DNA of 64,000 nucleotides from Candidatus Merdivicinus excrementipullorum (GTDB lineage Bacteria; Bacillota; Clostridia; Oscillospirales; Ruminococcaceae). Positions 7,934 to 16,408 of this stretch are shown here, piece after piece. The notes under the pieces were generated by a model. That model worked only from the letters and a program-made list of their open reading frames with translations. It did not search any database and was not told where the DNA came from. Both the position numbers and the translations under genes were made by a program. The stretch lies in assembly GCA_018716725.1 (NCBI GenBank), contig DVJP01000076.1, forward strand, positions 1-64,000. The letters are read 5' to 3'. Every line of letters starts with the position of its first letter. The stretch's first letter is position 1.

Positions 7934-8725
7934 TTATCCTTTTTTTCGGTAACTGCTGGGAGGCTGTCCCACAGCCCGATGAAACAGGCCGGAAAAGTAA
8001 TGCGCGTCCTCATACCCCAAGCGGGAAGCGATCTCCTGTACGGACAACGCGGTGCTTTGAAGCAGGCGGCAGGCCAGTTCCATTTTCTGTTTCAAAAGAT
8101 ACGCATAGGGCGTGACGCCATAAGTGCGCTTAAACAGCTTGCTGGCATAATCCGGCGAGCGAAAAATCTGCCCCGCCAACTCGGAAACTGACACCAGCCG
8201 GGAAACATTTTGATCTAAATATATTTTCATGGCCGCCGCTTCCGAAGGCGCCGGCGGCTGATGGTCTGCAGGCCGGCTCAATCTCGCGCAGATTTGGTGA
8301 AATTTCAGGGAGCAGGCCTGCTGGGCATCAGACATCCCGGAGCCAGCCAGACGGTAAAACTGCCGGAATTCCGGTTCCAGACAGGCCCCGGGAAAAATCA
8401 CCTGCCCGGACAGCCCGTAAGCGGAAAACAGCGAGGCAGGCAGACGGCCCCGGACATTCATAAAAATTTTTACCCACGGGTCGTCCGGGTCGGAAAAGTA
8501 GTGGTGGGAAGCCCCCTGGGGCAGTAGGTAGCAGTCCCCGGCGGACGCCGTATGGCGCAGATTGTCCACAATTACCGTGCCGGTCCCCTGCACCACCTGT
8601 TCCAGAACCCAAACTGGGGAACAGCTCCGGTAAATCTCGTAGCTCCCATCGCACCAGGAAATCCCGGCCAACTCCAAAATAAACGGTTCTTCCCATCCGG
8701 GAAAATACAGCAAATCCTCTTTCAA
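7934..8725 (-). CDS. AraC family transcriptional regulator
   Basis: A 263-residue regulator. Residues 1-130 form an AraC-type cupin sensing domain, with HHYFSDPDDPWVKIFMNVRG typical of sugar-responsive members. The C-terminal 100 residues hold two helix-turn-helix motifs, including LAGQIFRSPDYASKLFKRTYGVTPYAYLLKQK and VQEIASRLGYEDAHYFSGLFHRAVGQPPSSYRK, the AraC signature. The start appears to be TTG 8725 with GAGG eight bases upstream. It is divergent from the GtaA-like gene at 8837 and is the likely regulator of that gene, an inference from position. Confidence 0.88.
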   Translation of the reverse strand: MKEDLLYFPGWEEPFILELAGISWCDGSYEIYRSCSPVWVLEQVVQGTGTVIVDNLRHTASAGDCYLLPQGASHHYFSDPDDPWVKIFMNVRGRLPASLFSAYGLSGQVIFPGACLEPEFRQFYRLAGSGMSDAQQACSLKFHQICARLSRPADHQPPAPSEAAAMKIYLDQNVSRLVSVSELAGQIFRSPDYASKLFKRTYGVTPYAYLLKQKMELACRLLQSTALSVQEIASRLGYEDAHYFSGLFHRAVGQPPSSYRKKG

Positions 8726-8759
8726 ATTGGATTCCTCACTTTTTCATCGGTTTTCCGGC

Positions 8760-8788
8760 TTGCAAAAGTCCTGTTTTCAGTGTATCCT
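8760..8788 (+). promoter_or_regulatory. Promoter of the GtaA-like gene
   Basis: TTGCAA (8760-8765), 17 bases, TATCCT (8783-8788) in the gap between the divergent AraC regulator and the GtaA-like gene. The weak -10 is consistent with activator dependence. Confidence 0.5.
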
Positions 8789-8836
8789 ACACCTGAAGGG
8801 ATGTCAAGCCCCGATTCATATTTTGGAGGGATTTTT

Positions 8837-10735
8837 ATGAAACTGCGCGCCCCTGCGCTTCCGCTGATTACAGTTGACCCTTATTTCAGCATCTGGTCCG
8901 CCGCCGACCGGCTCACCGACCAAATGCCCTGCCACTGGACAGGAAAGCTGAACTCTATCACAGGAACGGCGGTCATTGACGGCACGTCCTACCGTTTTCT
9001 GGGAACCGGCGAGGAACCCGCCATGAAGCAGGTTTCCGTAGAAGTGGAGGCCATGTCCACCGAAGTTTTCATGGAAGCTGGGAATGTCCGGCTCCGGCTG
9101 TTTTTCCTCACTCCCCTGCTGATGGACGACTATGAGCATTTGACCCGGCCGGTATCCTATCTGCATGTTTCGGCGGACAGCCTGGACGGACAGGAGCACG
9201 AAGTTTCTGTAAAAATTTCCGCCAGCGAGGAGCTTTGCCTGGACTGCAAGGGGCAGATGCCGGTGACAACTGAAACATCCATTCTCCCCGGCAATATCCA
9301 CACCGCCAAAATGGGAAGCGTTAAGCAGGAAATCCTTGCAAAAAGCGGCGACGACATCCGGATCGACTGGGGATATTTCTATCTGTCTGTTCAGGGGGAA
9401 CAGGCAGAAGTTTCTGTGTATCAAGAAGACATGGCCTGGGTATCCGCCGCGGCGGACGTCAGCCGGGAAGGAGCCTTGTTTGCTTTCGCTTATGACGATA
9501 TTGAAAGCATGGTCTACTTTGGTGACCGCCTGAAATCCTGGTGGAACCGGGACGGCAAAACCATTGAAACCGCCATCTGCGAAGCTTACGGCGATTATGC
9601 GGAAATGGAAAAGAGCTGCGCCGCCTTTTCTTACAAGCTGTTTAGGGATGCTGTGAAAGCCGGCGGGGAAAAATACGCGGAGCTTCTGCTTTTGGCTTAT
9701 CGGCAGGTGCTGGCCGCCCACAAGCTGGTTTTAGATAAGGATGGGAATCTCCTCTATGTTTCCAAGGAGTGCTTCTCCAATGGATGCGCCGCCACGGCCG
9801 ATGTCAGCTACCCCTCCATTCCCATGTTCCTGCTTTACAATCCGGAACTGGTCAAAGGGATGATGCGCCCCATTTTCCGCTACGCGGAAGGCGGCGTTTG
9901 GCCCTTTGATTTTGCGCCCCACGATGTGGGCCAGTACCCTCTGCTGAATGGGCAGGTTTACTCCGAAGGCACCGACCCGCGGTGGCAGATGCCGGTGGAA
10001 GAATGCGGCAACATGTTGCTGATGATGTCCGCTGTTTGCGTCGCTCAGAAGGACGCTTCTTTCGCGGCGGAGCATTTGGAAACCTTAAAACAGTGGGCCA
10101 AATACCTGCTGGAAAACGGCGCCGACCCGGACAACCAGCTTTGCACCGATGATTTCGCCGGGCACCTGGCCCACAACTGCAACCTTTCTTTGAAGGCGAT
10201 TATGGGCCTTGCTGGACTGGCGGAAGTGTTCCGCTTGTTAAAGGATGAAGAAACCGCCGGATTTTACCGGGATGCGGCGGAAAAAATGGCGGAAAACTGG
10301 GTGAAAACCGCCGCCAACGGGGACGGCAGCTACCGGCTGGCCTTTGACCGCCCCGGCACCTTCAGCATGAAATACAATGTGGTGTGGGACAAAGTTATGG
10401 GGCTGGGAATTTTCCCCAAAGGCGTCCTGGCTTCGGAATTTGCCAGCTATCGGAAGCGGATCAACCCCTATGGCATGCCTTTGGACAACCGGGAAACCTA
10501 CACAAAATCCGACTGGATTGTCTGGACAGGGACCCTGGCCCAGGAACGGGAGGATTTCGAAGAATTTGTTGCGCCCCTTTGGACGGCGTATAACTGCACT
10601 CCCTCCCGGGTGCCCATGGGCGACTGGTACCAGAGCATTACCGCCATGCAGGTTGGATTCCAGCACCGCAGCGTACAGGGCGGCCTGTTTATGAAGCTTT
10701 TGGAAGCATCCGGCCGCTGCCGTGTTCATAAATAA
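8837..10735 (+). CDS. GtaA-like glutaminase family protein (DUF4964/DUF5127/DUF4965/DUF1793)
   Basis: A 632-residue protein with the GtaA architecture. An N-terminal beta-domain starts at PALPLITVDPYFSIWSAADRLTD. A C-terminal helical six-hairpin domain has NGCAATADVSYPSIPMFLLYNPELVKGMMRPIF and ends with PLWTAYNCTPSRVPMGDWY and an FQHRSVQGG segment. Fungal GtaA is a glutaminase; bacterial relatives often occur with carbohydrate genes and their activity is not settled. No signal peptide is visible, so it should be cytoplasmic. I chose ATG 8837, preceded by GGAGGG, although the frame stays open upstream into the AraC gene. An AraC regulator lies divergently next to it. Confidence 0.85.
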   Translation: MKLRAPALPLITVDPYFSIWSAADRLTDQMPCHWTGKLNSITGTAVIDGTSYRFLGTGEEPAMKQVSVEVEAMSTEVFMEAGNVRLRLFFLTPLLMDDYEHLTRPVSYLHVSADSLDGQEHEVSVKISASEELCLDCKGQMPVTTETSILPGNIHTAKMGSVKQEILAKSGDDIRIDWGYFYLSVQGEQAEVSVYQEDMAWVSAAADVSREGALFAFAYDDIESMVYFGDRLKSWWNRDGKTIETAICEAYGDYAEMEKSCAAFSYKLFRDAVKAGGEKYAELLLLAYRQVLAAHKLVLDKDGNLLYVSKECFSNGCAATADVSYPSIPMFLLYNPELVKGMMRPIFRYAEGGVWPFDFAPHDVGQYPLLNGQVYSEGTDPRWQMPVEECGNMLLMMSAVCVAQKDASFAAEHLETLKQWAKYLLENGADPDNQLCTDDFAGHLAHNCNLSLKAIMGLAGLAEVFRLLKDEETAGFYRDAAEKMAENWVKTAANGDGSYRLAFDRPGTFSMKYNVVWDKVMGLGIFPKGVLASEFASYRKRINPYGMPLDNRETYTKSDWIVWTGTLAQEREDFEEFVAPLWTAYNCTPSRVPMGDWYQSITAMQVGFQHRSVQGGLFMKLLEASGRCRVHK

Positions 10736-10747
10736 ACGGCAAATTGC

Positions 10748-10777
10748 AAAAGAGTGAGCGTTTTGCGCTCACTCTTT
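10748..10777. terminator. Bidirectional terminator
   Basis: AAAGAGTGAGCG pairs with CGCTCACTCTTT around a TTTTG loop and is followed by CGTTTTATT. It separates the convergent GtaA-like and DUF4097 genes. Confidence 0.85.
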
Positions 10778-10781
10778 CGTT

Positions 10782-11750
10782 TTATTCCGAAACCCGCAGG
10801 GAAATATCCCCCATGCCGTTGGTAATCTTCACCAGAGGCGCTTCCCCATTGGTTGATTCCTGGTAATGTTTGGACACTGACTGCTGATTCAGCCGGACTT
10901 CTCCCATCTCCGTTGACAAATCGTAGGAATAATCTTCCTGTCTGCCCTTTAAGGAGAGTTCCACGTCCCCCATGCCGCAGCTTATAGTGGCTGTGCCGGA
11001 GACGCGGAGGTTTTCCCCATCCACGTCCCCCATACCGGAGGCCGCTTCTAAGCTTTCCGCTTCCACATTTTCCGCGTCAAAATCGCCGGTGCCAATGGCG
11101 CAGGATACGTTTCTGAACGAAACGTTTTCCAAATCAACGTCGCCCACTCCCAGCGCCATAACAAGTTCCGGCTGAGAGCCGTCCGGGAGATACAGGGTCA
11201 CTTTCCGGTCGTCGTTCCCATTGAAAATCCCGCCAATATTTTCTTCGCGCGCCTGCTCCTCAATGGTCAGGACGCCGTTTTCCATTTTGTAGGAAATCTG
11301 TCCATAATCGGAAATATTTTCCCATTGCAGCCACGCTTTGTCGGTGCGGCTGTGCTTTACATCGAAGTCTGTGACTGCCAAAGATACGTTAATCCGTTCC
11401 ACGTTCCCAGAGAAATCCGCCTCGCCGGAACCGGGGGTGATGGAAGTCATGCCGTTATGGTGTCCGGCATTGTCATTGTCATTGGCATTCCCGGATGAAG
11501 CTGGAATTTTTTCCAAGCTGCCGTGAAAATCATCCTCATCCCAGTCGTCCCAATCCAGGAAATCAAAGGCTTCATCCCAGCGGTCCGAGGAGATGCTGAA
11601 CCCGCCCCGGCCGATGTACAGGGACCAGCCGTTGTCAAATACGATTTCCTTGCCGCGGCCGCCCATGAGCACCGCTGTAAAATACAGGATGCCGCCGATG
11701 ATGATAAGCCCCGCGCCTACTGCGGCGGTAATCCCTAAAGTCTTTTTCAT
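10782..11750 (-). CDS. DUF4097 family beta-strand repeat protein
   Basis: A 322-residue protein with an N-terminal membrane helix (TLGITAAVGAGLIIIGGILYFTAVLM) and a long extracytoplasmic beta-repeat region. Repeats of the type ALGVGDVDLENVSFRNVSCAIGTGDFDAENVEAESL and SGMGDVDGENLRVSGTATISCGMGDVEL are the DUF4097 hallmark, forming a parallel beta-helix-like stack. ATG 11750 follows GGGGAG by nine bases; an in-frame TTG six bases earlier has poorer spacing. It is the last gene of a PadR-DUF1700-DUF4097 operon. The family is often placed in envelope stress responses; that role is inferred. Confidence 0.87.
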   Translation of the reverse strand: MKKTLGITAAVGAGLIIIGGILYFTAVLMGGRGKEIVFDNGWSLYIGRGGFSISSDRWDEAFDFLDWDDWDEDDFHGSLEKIPASSGNANDNDNAGHHNGMTSITPGSGEADFSGNVERINVSLAVTDFDVKHSRTDKAWLQWENISDYGQISYKMENGVLTIEEQAREENIGGIFNGNDDRKVTLYLPDGSQPELVMALGVGDVDLENVSFRNVSCAIGTGDFDAENVEAESLEAASGMGDVDGENLRVSGTATISCGMGDVELSLKGRQEDYSYDLSTEMGEVRLNQQSVSKHYQESTNGEAPLVKITNGMGDISLRVSE

Positions 11751-11775
11751 AACCAAATTCTCCCCTTTCAGCAGT

Positions 11776-12435
11776 TTACTGCGTAATCATGCCGCCGCAT
11801 TTTTCCTTTAAGAATCGGAAAAAACGTTTGCATTGTTTCCAGCACCAGGGAACCAAATATTTAAAGCACAATATGGTCAAGGAACCGAAAAGCAGCATCG
11901 CGCCCAGATAAGCTAAGGCCATTCCCACTAACAACAAACCATCCGGCGGTGAGGACACCAGCATGGGGACCCCCAAAAACAGCGCCAAGAAAAATCCAAC
12001 CAGCAAGACAATACAGGAAACCACCAAAGCCAAAACCGTTATGATTACACTGAACAGCAGCGCCAGTACTGTTACCACCGCGCCGAACAGCAAAGGCAGC
12101 CAGATCACGCTGGACAAAATCACCAGCGCCCAGAACAGAGCTTTCCCGCCGGTAGATTTCTGTTTCACTTCCGGGCCAATCCGCTTAAACTGCCTGCCCT
12201 TGGCTTCGCCTTCCGTCTGTTGGGCAGAGGTTTTCGCGATGCTGAAGGTGGAATTTGCGATAATATCCCGAGCCAGCTCCGCAGGAGAACCCAGCTCCTC
12301 AATGACACGGGCCTCGTTTTCCGGACCGGCGTCGTCAAAATATTCCTCATAATAGCGAATGGCCTCTTCCTGCTCCGCCTCCGCAAGGGATTGCAGATGC
12401 TTTTTCAACTCCGCCAGAAATTCATTCCTTGTCAT
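11776..12435 (-). CDS. DUF1700 (HAAS) membrane protein
   Basis: A 219-residue protein. Residues 1-60 form the HAAS/DUF1700 domain: TRNEFLAELKKHLQSLAEAEQEEAIRYYEEYF followed by ENEARVIEELGSPAELARDIIAN. Residues 95-200 contain several hydrophobic helices. Such proteins are normally encoded next to PadR regulators and probably act as a membrane partner for sensing. Its start overlaps the last 14 bases of the PadR gene. A short basic C-terminal tail (CKRFFRFLKEKC) faces the cytoplasm by prediction. Confidence 0.87.
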   Translation of the reverse strand: MTRNEFLAELKKHLQSLAEAEQEEAIRYYEEYFDDAGPENEARVIEELGSPAELARDIIANSTFSIAKTSAQQTEGEAKGRQFKRIGPEVKQKSTGGKALFWALVILSSVIWLPLLFGAVVTVLALLFSVIITVLALVVSCIVLLVGFFLALFLGVPMLVSSPPDGLLLVGMALAYLGAMLLFGSLTILCFKYLVPWCWKQCKRFFRFLKEKCGGMITQ

Positions 12436-12748
12436 AACGTTTCTCCTCCAAAAGAAGCTGATCGATTTTTTCTTTGAACCCGGACCACTCCGTCCGGTAA
12501 AACGCCGTCATCTCCCGGCCCTTTCCTGTCAGACGGTAGTACCGCCGGTTCCGGCCCTGGAACGGCTCGTCGTAGGTTTCCAGCGCACCGTCTTTTTGCA
12601 GCCGCCGCAGAACTGGGTACAAGGTGGATTCAGATACCTCGATCACACTCCGTATCTGCTGTGTCAGCTGGTACCCATACGCGTCGCCGGAAGCCAGCAC
12701 CGATAAAACGCAGGCGTCCAGCAGGGCTGACCCGATTTGATATACCAC
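12422..12748 (-). CDS. PadR family transcriptional regulator
   Basis: A 108-residue winged-helix regulator. The core ACVLSVLASGDAYGYQLTQQIRSVIEVSESTLYPVLRRLQKDGALETY and NRRYYRLTGKGRE are typical of PadR-s1 proteins that sit beside DUF1700 genes. I chose GTG 12748 because an AGAAGG site precedes it by six bases; the longer frame has no ribosome site. The upstream promoter lies within an AT-rich palindrome, so autoregulation is likely. It leads the PadR-DUF1700-DUF4097 operon. Confidence 0.88.
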   Translation of the reverse strand: MVYQIGSALLDACVLSVLASGDAYGYQLTQQIRSVIEVSESTLYPVLRRLQKDGALETYDEPFQGRNRRYYRLTGKGREMTAFYRTEWSGFKEKIDQLLLEEKRYDKE

Positions 12749-12802
12749 GGAATCCCTTCTTTCTTTGTGTCTAATAATATTATACATCATATATCATTGA
12801 GC

Positions 12803-12839
12803 TTGATAATATTATATCCAGTATAATATTATTTGTCAA
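12803..12839 (-). promoter_or_regulatory. PadR operon promoter inside an imperfect palindrome
   Basis: On the minus strand, TTGACA (12834-12839), 17 bases, TATAAT (12811-12816). The whole span is an imperfect inverted repeat, TTGATAATATTATA against TATAATATTATTTGTCAA, around TCCAG. A third TAATATTATA copy lies at 12774-12783. This is a plausible PadR autoregulatory operator. Confidence 0.65.
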
Positions 12840-12858
12840 TAGGAAAATCAAAATTTTT

Positions 12859-12887
12859 TTGACAAAAAACAGATTTTGTGATACCCT
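12859..12887 (+). promoter_or_regulatory. Promoter of sfsA
   Basis: TTGACA (12859-12864), 17 bases, TACCCT (12882-12887), 22 bases before the sfsA start. Confidence 0.5.
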
Positions 12888-12909
12888 GTTCCAGAAGGGA
12901 GTGGCGTGT

Positions 12910-13641
12910 ATGGAATACCGATCAATAGAACGGGCTGTTTTTTTGTCCCGGCCCAACCGGTTTATTGCCTACTGTCAGGTAAACGGCAAAGAGGAGGTTG
13001 TCCACGTCAAAAACACCGGCCGGTGCCGGGAACTGCTGATTCCGGGGACGGAAGTCTGGCTGGAACCAGCAGCGGACCCCAATCGGAAAACCAAATGGTC
13101 TTTGGTGGCGGTGAACAAAGGCGGACGGCTCATCAACATTGATTCCCAGGCCCCCAACCAGATTGCCTGGGAAGCCTTCCAATCCGGGAAACTGCAAATC
13201 CCGGGATATGAACATCCCCTGGAAGTCCGGCGGGAGGTAAAATTTGGGGAATCCCGGCTGGATTTCTGCCTGGAAGGCGGTTTCGGCCTGGCTTACGGGG
13301 AAGTAAAAGGGGTGACGCTGGAGGAAAACGGCGTCTGTTCTTTTCCAGACGCCCCAACGGAACGGGGCGTGCGGCATATTGAGGAGCTGATTGCCGCCAA
13401 AAAGGCGGGATACGGGGCCTTTTTGCTGTTTATTGTGCAAATGGAGGGGATGAAATTTCTGATTCCCAACGAAAAAACGCATCCCGCCTTTGGCGAGGCC
13501 CTTCGGGAGGCCGCCAAGGCGGGAGTGGCGATTATTGCCCGGACTTGCTCCGTGAAGCCGGGCTCGATTTGGCTGGATGGGGAGATTCCGGTTTATCCGG
13601 ATGGAATACCCGGTAAAACCAGCGGAAATCTTCCCGAGTGA
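12910..13641 (+). CDS. sfsA: SfsA family DNA/RNA nuclease
   Basis: A 243-residue SfsA protein. Conserved segments are RPNRFIAYCQVNG, VHVKNTGRCRELLIPGTEVWLE, LDFCLEGGFGLAYGEVKGVTLE, FPDAPTERGVRHIEEL and LLFIVQMEGMKFLIPN. The acidic and lysine residues in D-x-EVK resemble a PD-(D/E)XK nuclease core. E. coli SfsA was first linked to maltose metabolism and is now described as a nuclease. ATG 12910 has GAAGGGAG upstream. Its last 110 bases overlap the end of the convergent SpoVB-like gene. Confidence 0.93.
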   Translation: MEYRSIERAVFLSRPNRFIAYCQVNGKEEVVHVKNTGRCRELLIPGTEVWLEPAADPNRKTKWSLVAVNKGGRLINIDSQAPNQIAWEAFQSGKLQIPGYEHPLEVRREVKFGESRLDFCLEGGFGLAYGEVKGVTLEENGVCSFPDAPTERGVRHIEELIAAKKAGYGAFLLFIVQMEGMKFLIPNEKTHPAFGEALREAAKAGVAIIARTCSVKPGSIWLDGEIPVYPDGIPGKTSGNLPE

Positions 13642-15121
13642 AAGTCCCTGTGGCGCAGAGGAACAGGAAGTAAAGCCCCAGCGCCGCCCCAATCCGGGCA
13701 ACCGCATCCCAGCCGGCGGACAAGGCGGTAAAGTTTAAAAGTACATTGGCGCACAGGCAGGCGCCGGAAACGCAGAGTACCGGTTTTACAATCCACTGAA
13801 CCAAGTGAATCCGGATGCAGGTAACAGAGGCCAGCCGGGCAAAGCTTAAGGTGGCGTTCAAAAAGGTACTGGCGAACATGACAAAAATATACCCGTTTAC
13901 GCCGTAAATCGGAAGCAGAAACCACAAAAGGCAGATACTGACGGCGGAATCGCAGATGCTGTACCGCAGGACGCTCACCTGTTCGTCCATTCCCTTGAGC
14001 ATGGAATCCGCCACATTGTCCAGGTACATCAGCGGCACCAATGGGGCCAGCAGCCCCAGCATACTGCCCACACCCTCCTGTCGGTAAACCGCCCAGCCCA
14101 GTTCTTCGGCGAAAAAGACAAAGATACCGGTCATGGCCGCCGCGAATAGGAGGGTGTATCGCACCACCTTGGACACCAGCCGGCTGATCCGGGCGTTGTC
14201 CCCCACCGCCTGGGCTTCGGCGATTTCCGGCACCAAAAGGCTGGAAAATGAGGTCAAAAAGGCGGTGGGAAAGGTGAGGATGGGCATGACCATGGCTTCC
14301 GTCATACCGTACTGGGCCAATGCCCCGGAGCCGGACGCGCCGTATTTCCGCAGTCCCCGGGGGACCAGCAGGTTTTCAATGGTGCGGAGGATGGATTTCA
14401 GATAACTGCTCAGGGCAACCGGCAGGGTGATCCGGACCATCCGGCGGGTAATGTCCCGGGAGGAGGTTTTGACAAAGCTCCATTTCCGCCGGTCCCGCAG
14501 ATAGAGGATAAGGGAAAAAAGGAAGGAAATCAGCTCCCCGCCCAAACAGCCGCCTGCCGCCGCAGCGCAGGCCAAAGTCAAATTCCCTTCCGGCACAAGG
14601 GCGGTGAACAGCACGATAGCTACCGCCATATGGGCCAGCTGCTCCACGATCTGCCCGCCGGAGGATTTCCCCGCCATGCGCAGGGCGAAAAAATAGCCCC
14701 GCAGGCTGGAGGAAAAGGCCATAAAAGGCAAGGCAAGGGCGAGAATTTTCAGGGAGAGAACCGTCCGGGCATCCCCTAACAAAACTGTGCCGATAGGTTC
14801 CGCCAGGCAGAAAAGGCCAACGGCCGCCAAAAGGCTGACAATGAGCCCGTAGCGCATACATTTCCGCATGGCGTCATCGGCCCCGGCGTAAGACCCGGCG
14901 GCCAGTTCCTCCGCCACCAGCCGGGTGACAGAAAGATAAATCCCCGAGGTGGCAAAGGTGCTGGCCAGGCCGTAGACCGTGGCAGTCAGCTGGAAAAGCC
15001 CCATGCCCTCGGCCCCCATTTTGCCGGATAGATACGCGCCGAAGGCCACCCCCAGCGCCCGCATGAAAAAGGAACCGGCAATGAGAATCACCGCGTTTTT
15101 AAAAAACAGCTTTGCCTGCAT
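13532..15121 (-). CDS. spoVB: SpoVB-like flippase (polysaccharide biosynthesis/MVF family)
   Basis: A 529-residue membrane protein with about 14 hydrophobic helices. The N-terminus FFKNAVILIAGSFFMRALGVAFGAYLSGKMGAEGMGLFQL is typical of stage V sporulation protein B. SpoVB belongs to the MurJ/MOP flippase superfamily and is required for spore cortex synthesis, so this suggests a spore former or a descendant of one. The polar tail (residues 505-529) is antisense to the end of sfsA. The start codon and its GGGGGG ribosome site lie at the end of a 19-bp hairpin, which should limit translation unless opened. Confidence 0.85.
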   Translation of the reverse strand: MQAKLFFKNAVILIAGSFFMRALGVAFGAYLSGKMGAEGMGLFQLTATVYGLASTFATSGIYLSVTRLVAEELAAGSYAGADDAMRKCMRYGLIVSLLAAVGLFCLAEPIGTVLLGDARTVLSLKILALALPFMAFSSSLRGYFFALRMAGKSSGGQIVEQLAHMAVAIVLFTALVPEGNLTLACAAAAGGCLGGELISFLFSLILYLRDRRKWSFVKTSSRDITRRMVRITLPVALSSYLKSILRTIENLLVPRGLRKYGASGSGALAQYGMTEAMVMPILTFPTAFLTSFSSLLVPEIAEAQAVGDNARISRLVSKVVRYTLLFAAAMTGIFVFFAEELGWAVYRQEGVGSMLGLLAPLVPLMYLDNVADSMLKGMDEQVSVLRYSICDSAVSICLLWFLLPIYGVNGYIFVMFASTFLNATLSFARLASVTCIRIHLVQWIVKPVLCVSGACLCANVLLNFTALSAGWDAVARIGAALGLYFLFLCATGTFTREDFRWFYRVFHPDKPESPHPAKSSPASRSKSGQ

Positions 15122-15122
15122 A

Positions 15123-15170
15123 AAATCCCCCCGTCCGTTCAGGAAAGTATATGAACGGACAGGGGGATTT
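15123..15170 (-). terminator. 19-bp hairpin between nth and spoVB, covering the spoVB ribosome site
   Basis: The two arms (15123-15141 and 15152-15170) pair over 19 bases with one G-U pair and a ten-base loop. On the minus strand it follows nth and is succeeded by ATTTT and the spoVB ATG. It could act as an intrinsic terminator for nth and also hide the spoVB ribosome site. Confidence 0.7.
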
Positions 15171-15174
15171 AGTC

Positions 15175-15813
15175 TTATTTTTTAAAGTCCATGTGCTGCT
15201 CACAGGTGCCCAGCATGGGGCAGACGGTGCACTGGGGGGACTGGGCTTTGCAGAATTCCCGGCCGAAATGCACCAGCCGGTGGCAGAAATCGCTGCTTTT
15301 TTCCGGCGGCAGCAGTTCCCGCAGGGCCATTTCCACCTTATAGGGGTCTTTTACCGTAACCAGGCCCATGCGCCCGCAGATGCGGATGCAGTGGGTATCC
15401 GTTACAACGGCGGGTTTGTGGAAAACATCCCCCATAATCAGGTTGGCGGTTTTCCGGCCGATGCCGGGAAGTTTGGTCAGTTCCTCAATGGAATCGGGGA
15501 GTTCCCCGCCGTAATCCCGCAAAAGCATCTGGGCGATACCGATAATATCTTTGGCCTTGGTGCGGAATAACCCGCAGGGCTTGACGATTTCCTCAATATC
15601 AGCCAAATCCGCTTCCGCCAAAGACTGCAAAGTCGGGTATTTGGCGTAAAGCTCCTTGGTAACGATGTTCACCCGGGCGTCGGTGCACTGGGCCGAAAGC
15701 CGGGTGGAAATCAGCAGTTCATAAGGCTTTTCATAAGTCAGGGAACAGACGGCGTCCGGGTAAACTTTTTCCAAAGTCTCCACCGCCGCCAAGGCCAGTT
15801 CCTTTTTCTCCAT
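15175..15813 (-). CDS. nth: Endonuclease III
   Basis: A 212-residue DNA glycosylase/AP lyase for oxidised pyrimidines. The helix-hairpin-helix LPGIGRKTANLIMG carries the catalytic lysine, and VVTDTHCIRI carries the catalytic aspartate. The [4Fe-4S] motif C-x6-C-x2-C-x5-C is CKAQSPQCTVCPMLGTC at the C-terminus. ATG 15813 follows an AAGGAG site; a longer frame runs into the GNAT gene. Length is normal. It sits downstream of a GNAT gene and is followed by the strong 15.1 kb hairpin. Confidence 0.95.
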   Translation of the reverse strand: MEKKELALAAVETLEKVYPDAVCSLTYEKPYELLISTRLSAQCTDARVNIVTKELYAKYPTLQSLAEADLADIEEIVKPCGLFRTKAKDIIGIAQMLLRDYGGELPDSIEELTKLPGIGRKTANLIMGDVFHKPAVVTDTHCIRICGRMGLVTVKDPYKVEMALRELLPPEKSSDFCHRLVHFGREFCKAQSPQCTVCPMLGTCEQHMDFKK

Positions 15814-15845
15814 AAAATTCAATCTCCTTCGCGCTGTTTTGGTGT

Positions 15846-16397
15846 TTACAGGAGGCATTCCAGCTGGCAGTCAAAAGGCTCCTTTTCCACGTGAGCCATG
15901 TTGTATTCTTCTGCCTCTGCACAGCCCATAGCTTTGTAAAAGGCCTGGGTTTCCACCGCCGAATGGGCGGATATATAAAGCTTGCGGGCGCCTTGAGCCT
16001 TTGCCCATTCTTTGACCCGCCGAAACAGCTCCCGCCCGACGCCCTGGCCCCGCAGTTCCTCCGAAACATGGATGCTGGACAGATCCAGATATTCTTGATT
16101 CTTTCCAAAAAGCCCCGGTTCCACCGAAGCAAAACCTTTAAGCCTTCCATCCACAAAGGCCCCCAGCACCAACCCGCCGGTGCGGACGGTATTTTGCAGG
16201 CAGGAAACCAGGAATGCATAATCCTCTTGGCTCCAGTCGTCGATAAAAGGGTCCGGTTTTTGCTGCCAGCAGCCGTCGATTTTCCGCCAGCACAAATCTA
16301 CCGCCTGGCGGCGATGGAAATCTCCAAAAAGCTCCAGGCAGATGTCCTCTGGCCGCAGCGGCGCAAATTGAACCGGGATTTTCGCAGGATGTTCCAT
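15846..16397 (-). CDS. GNAT family N-acetyltransferase
   Basis: A 183-residue acetyltransferase. The acetyl-CoA loop is seen in ELRGQGVGRELFRRVKEWAKAQGARKLYISAHSAVETQAFYKAMGC, with the R/Q-x-x-G-x-G/A motif near residue 118 and the AFYKAMG strand-helix near 155. The 90 N-terminal residues are less conserved. It lies between the DivIVA-like gene and nth and is probably cotranscribed with them. Acceptor unknown. Confidence 0.87.
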   Translation of the reverse strand: MEHPAKIPVQFAPLRPEDICLELFGDFHRRQAVDLCWRKIDGCWQQKPDPFIDDWSQEDYAFLVSCLQNTVRTGGLVLGAFVDGRLKGFASVEPGLFGKNQEYLDLSSIHVSEELRGQGVGRELFRRVKEWAKAQGARKLYISAHSAVETQAFYKAMGCAEAEEYNMAHVEKEPFDCQLECLL

Positions 16398-16408
16398 GGG
16401 CCCCTCCC

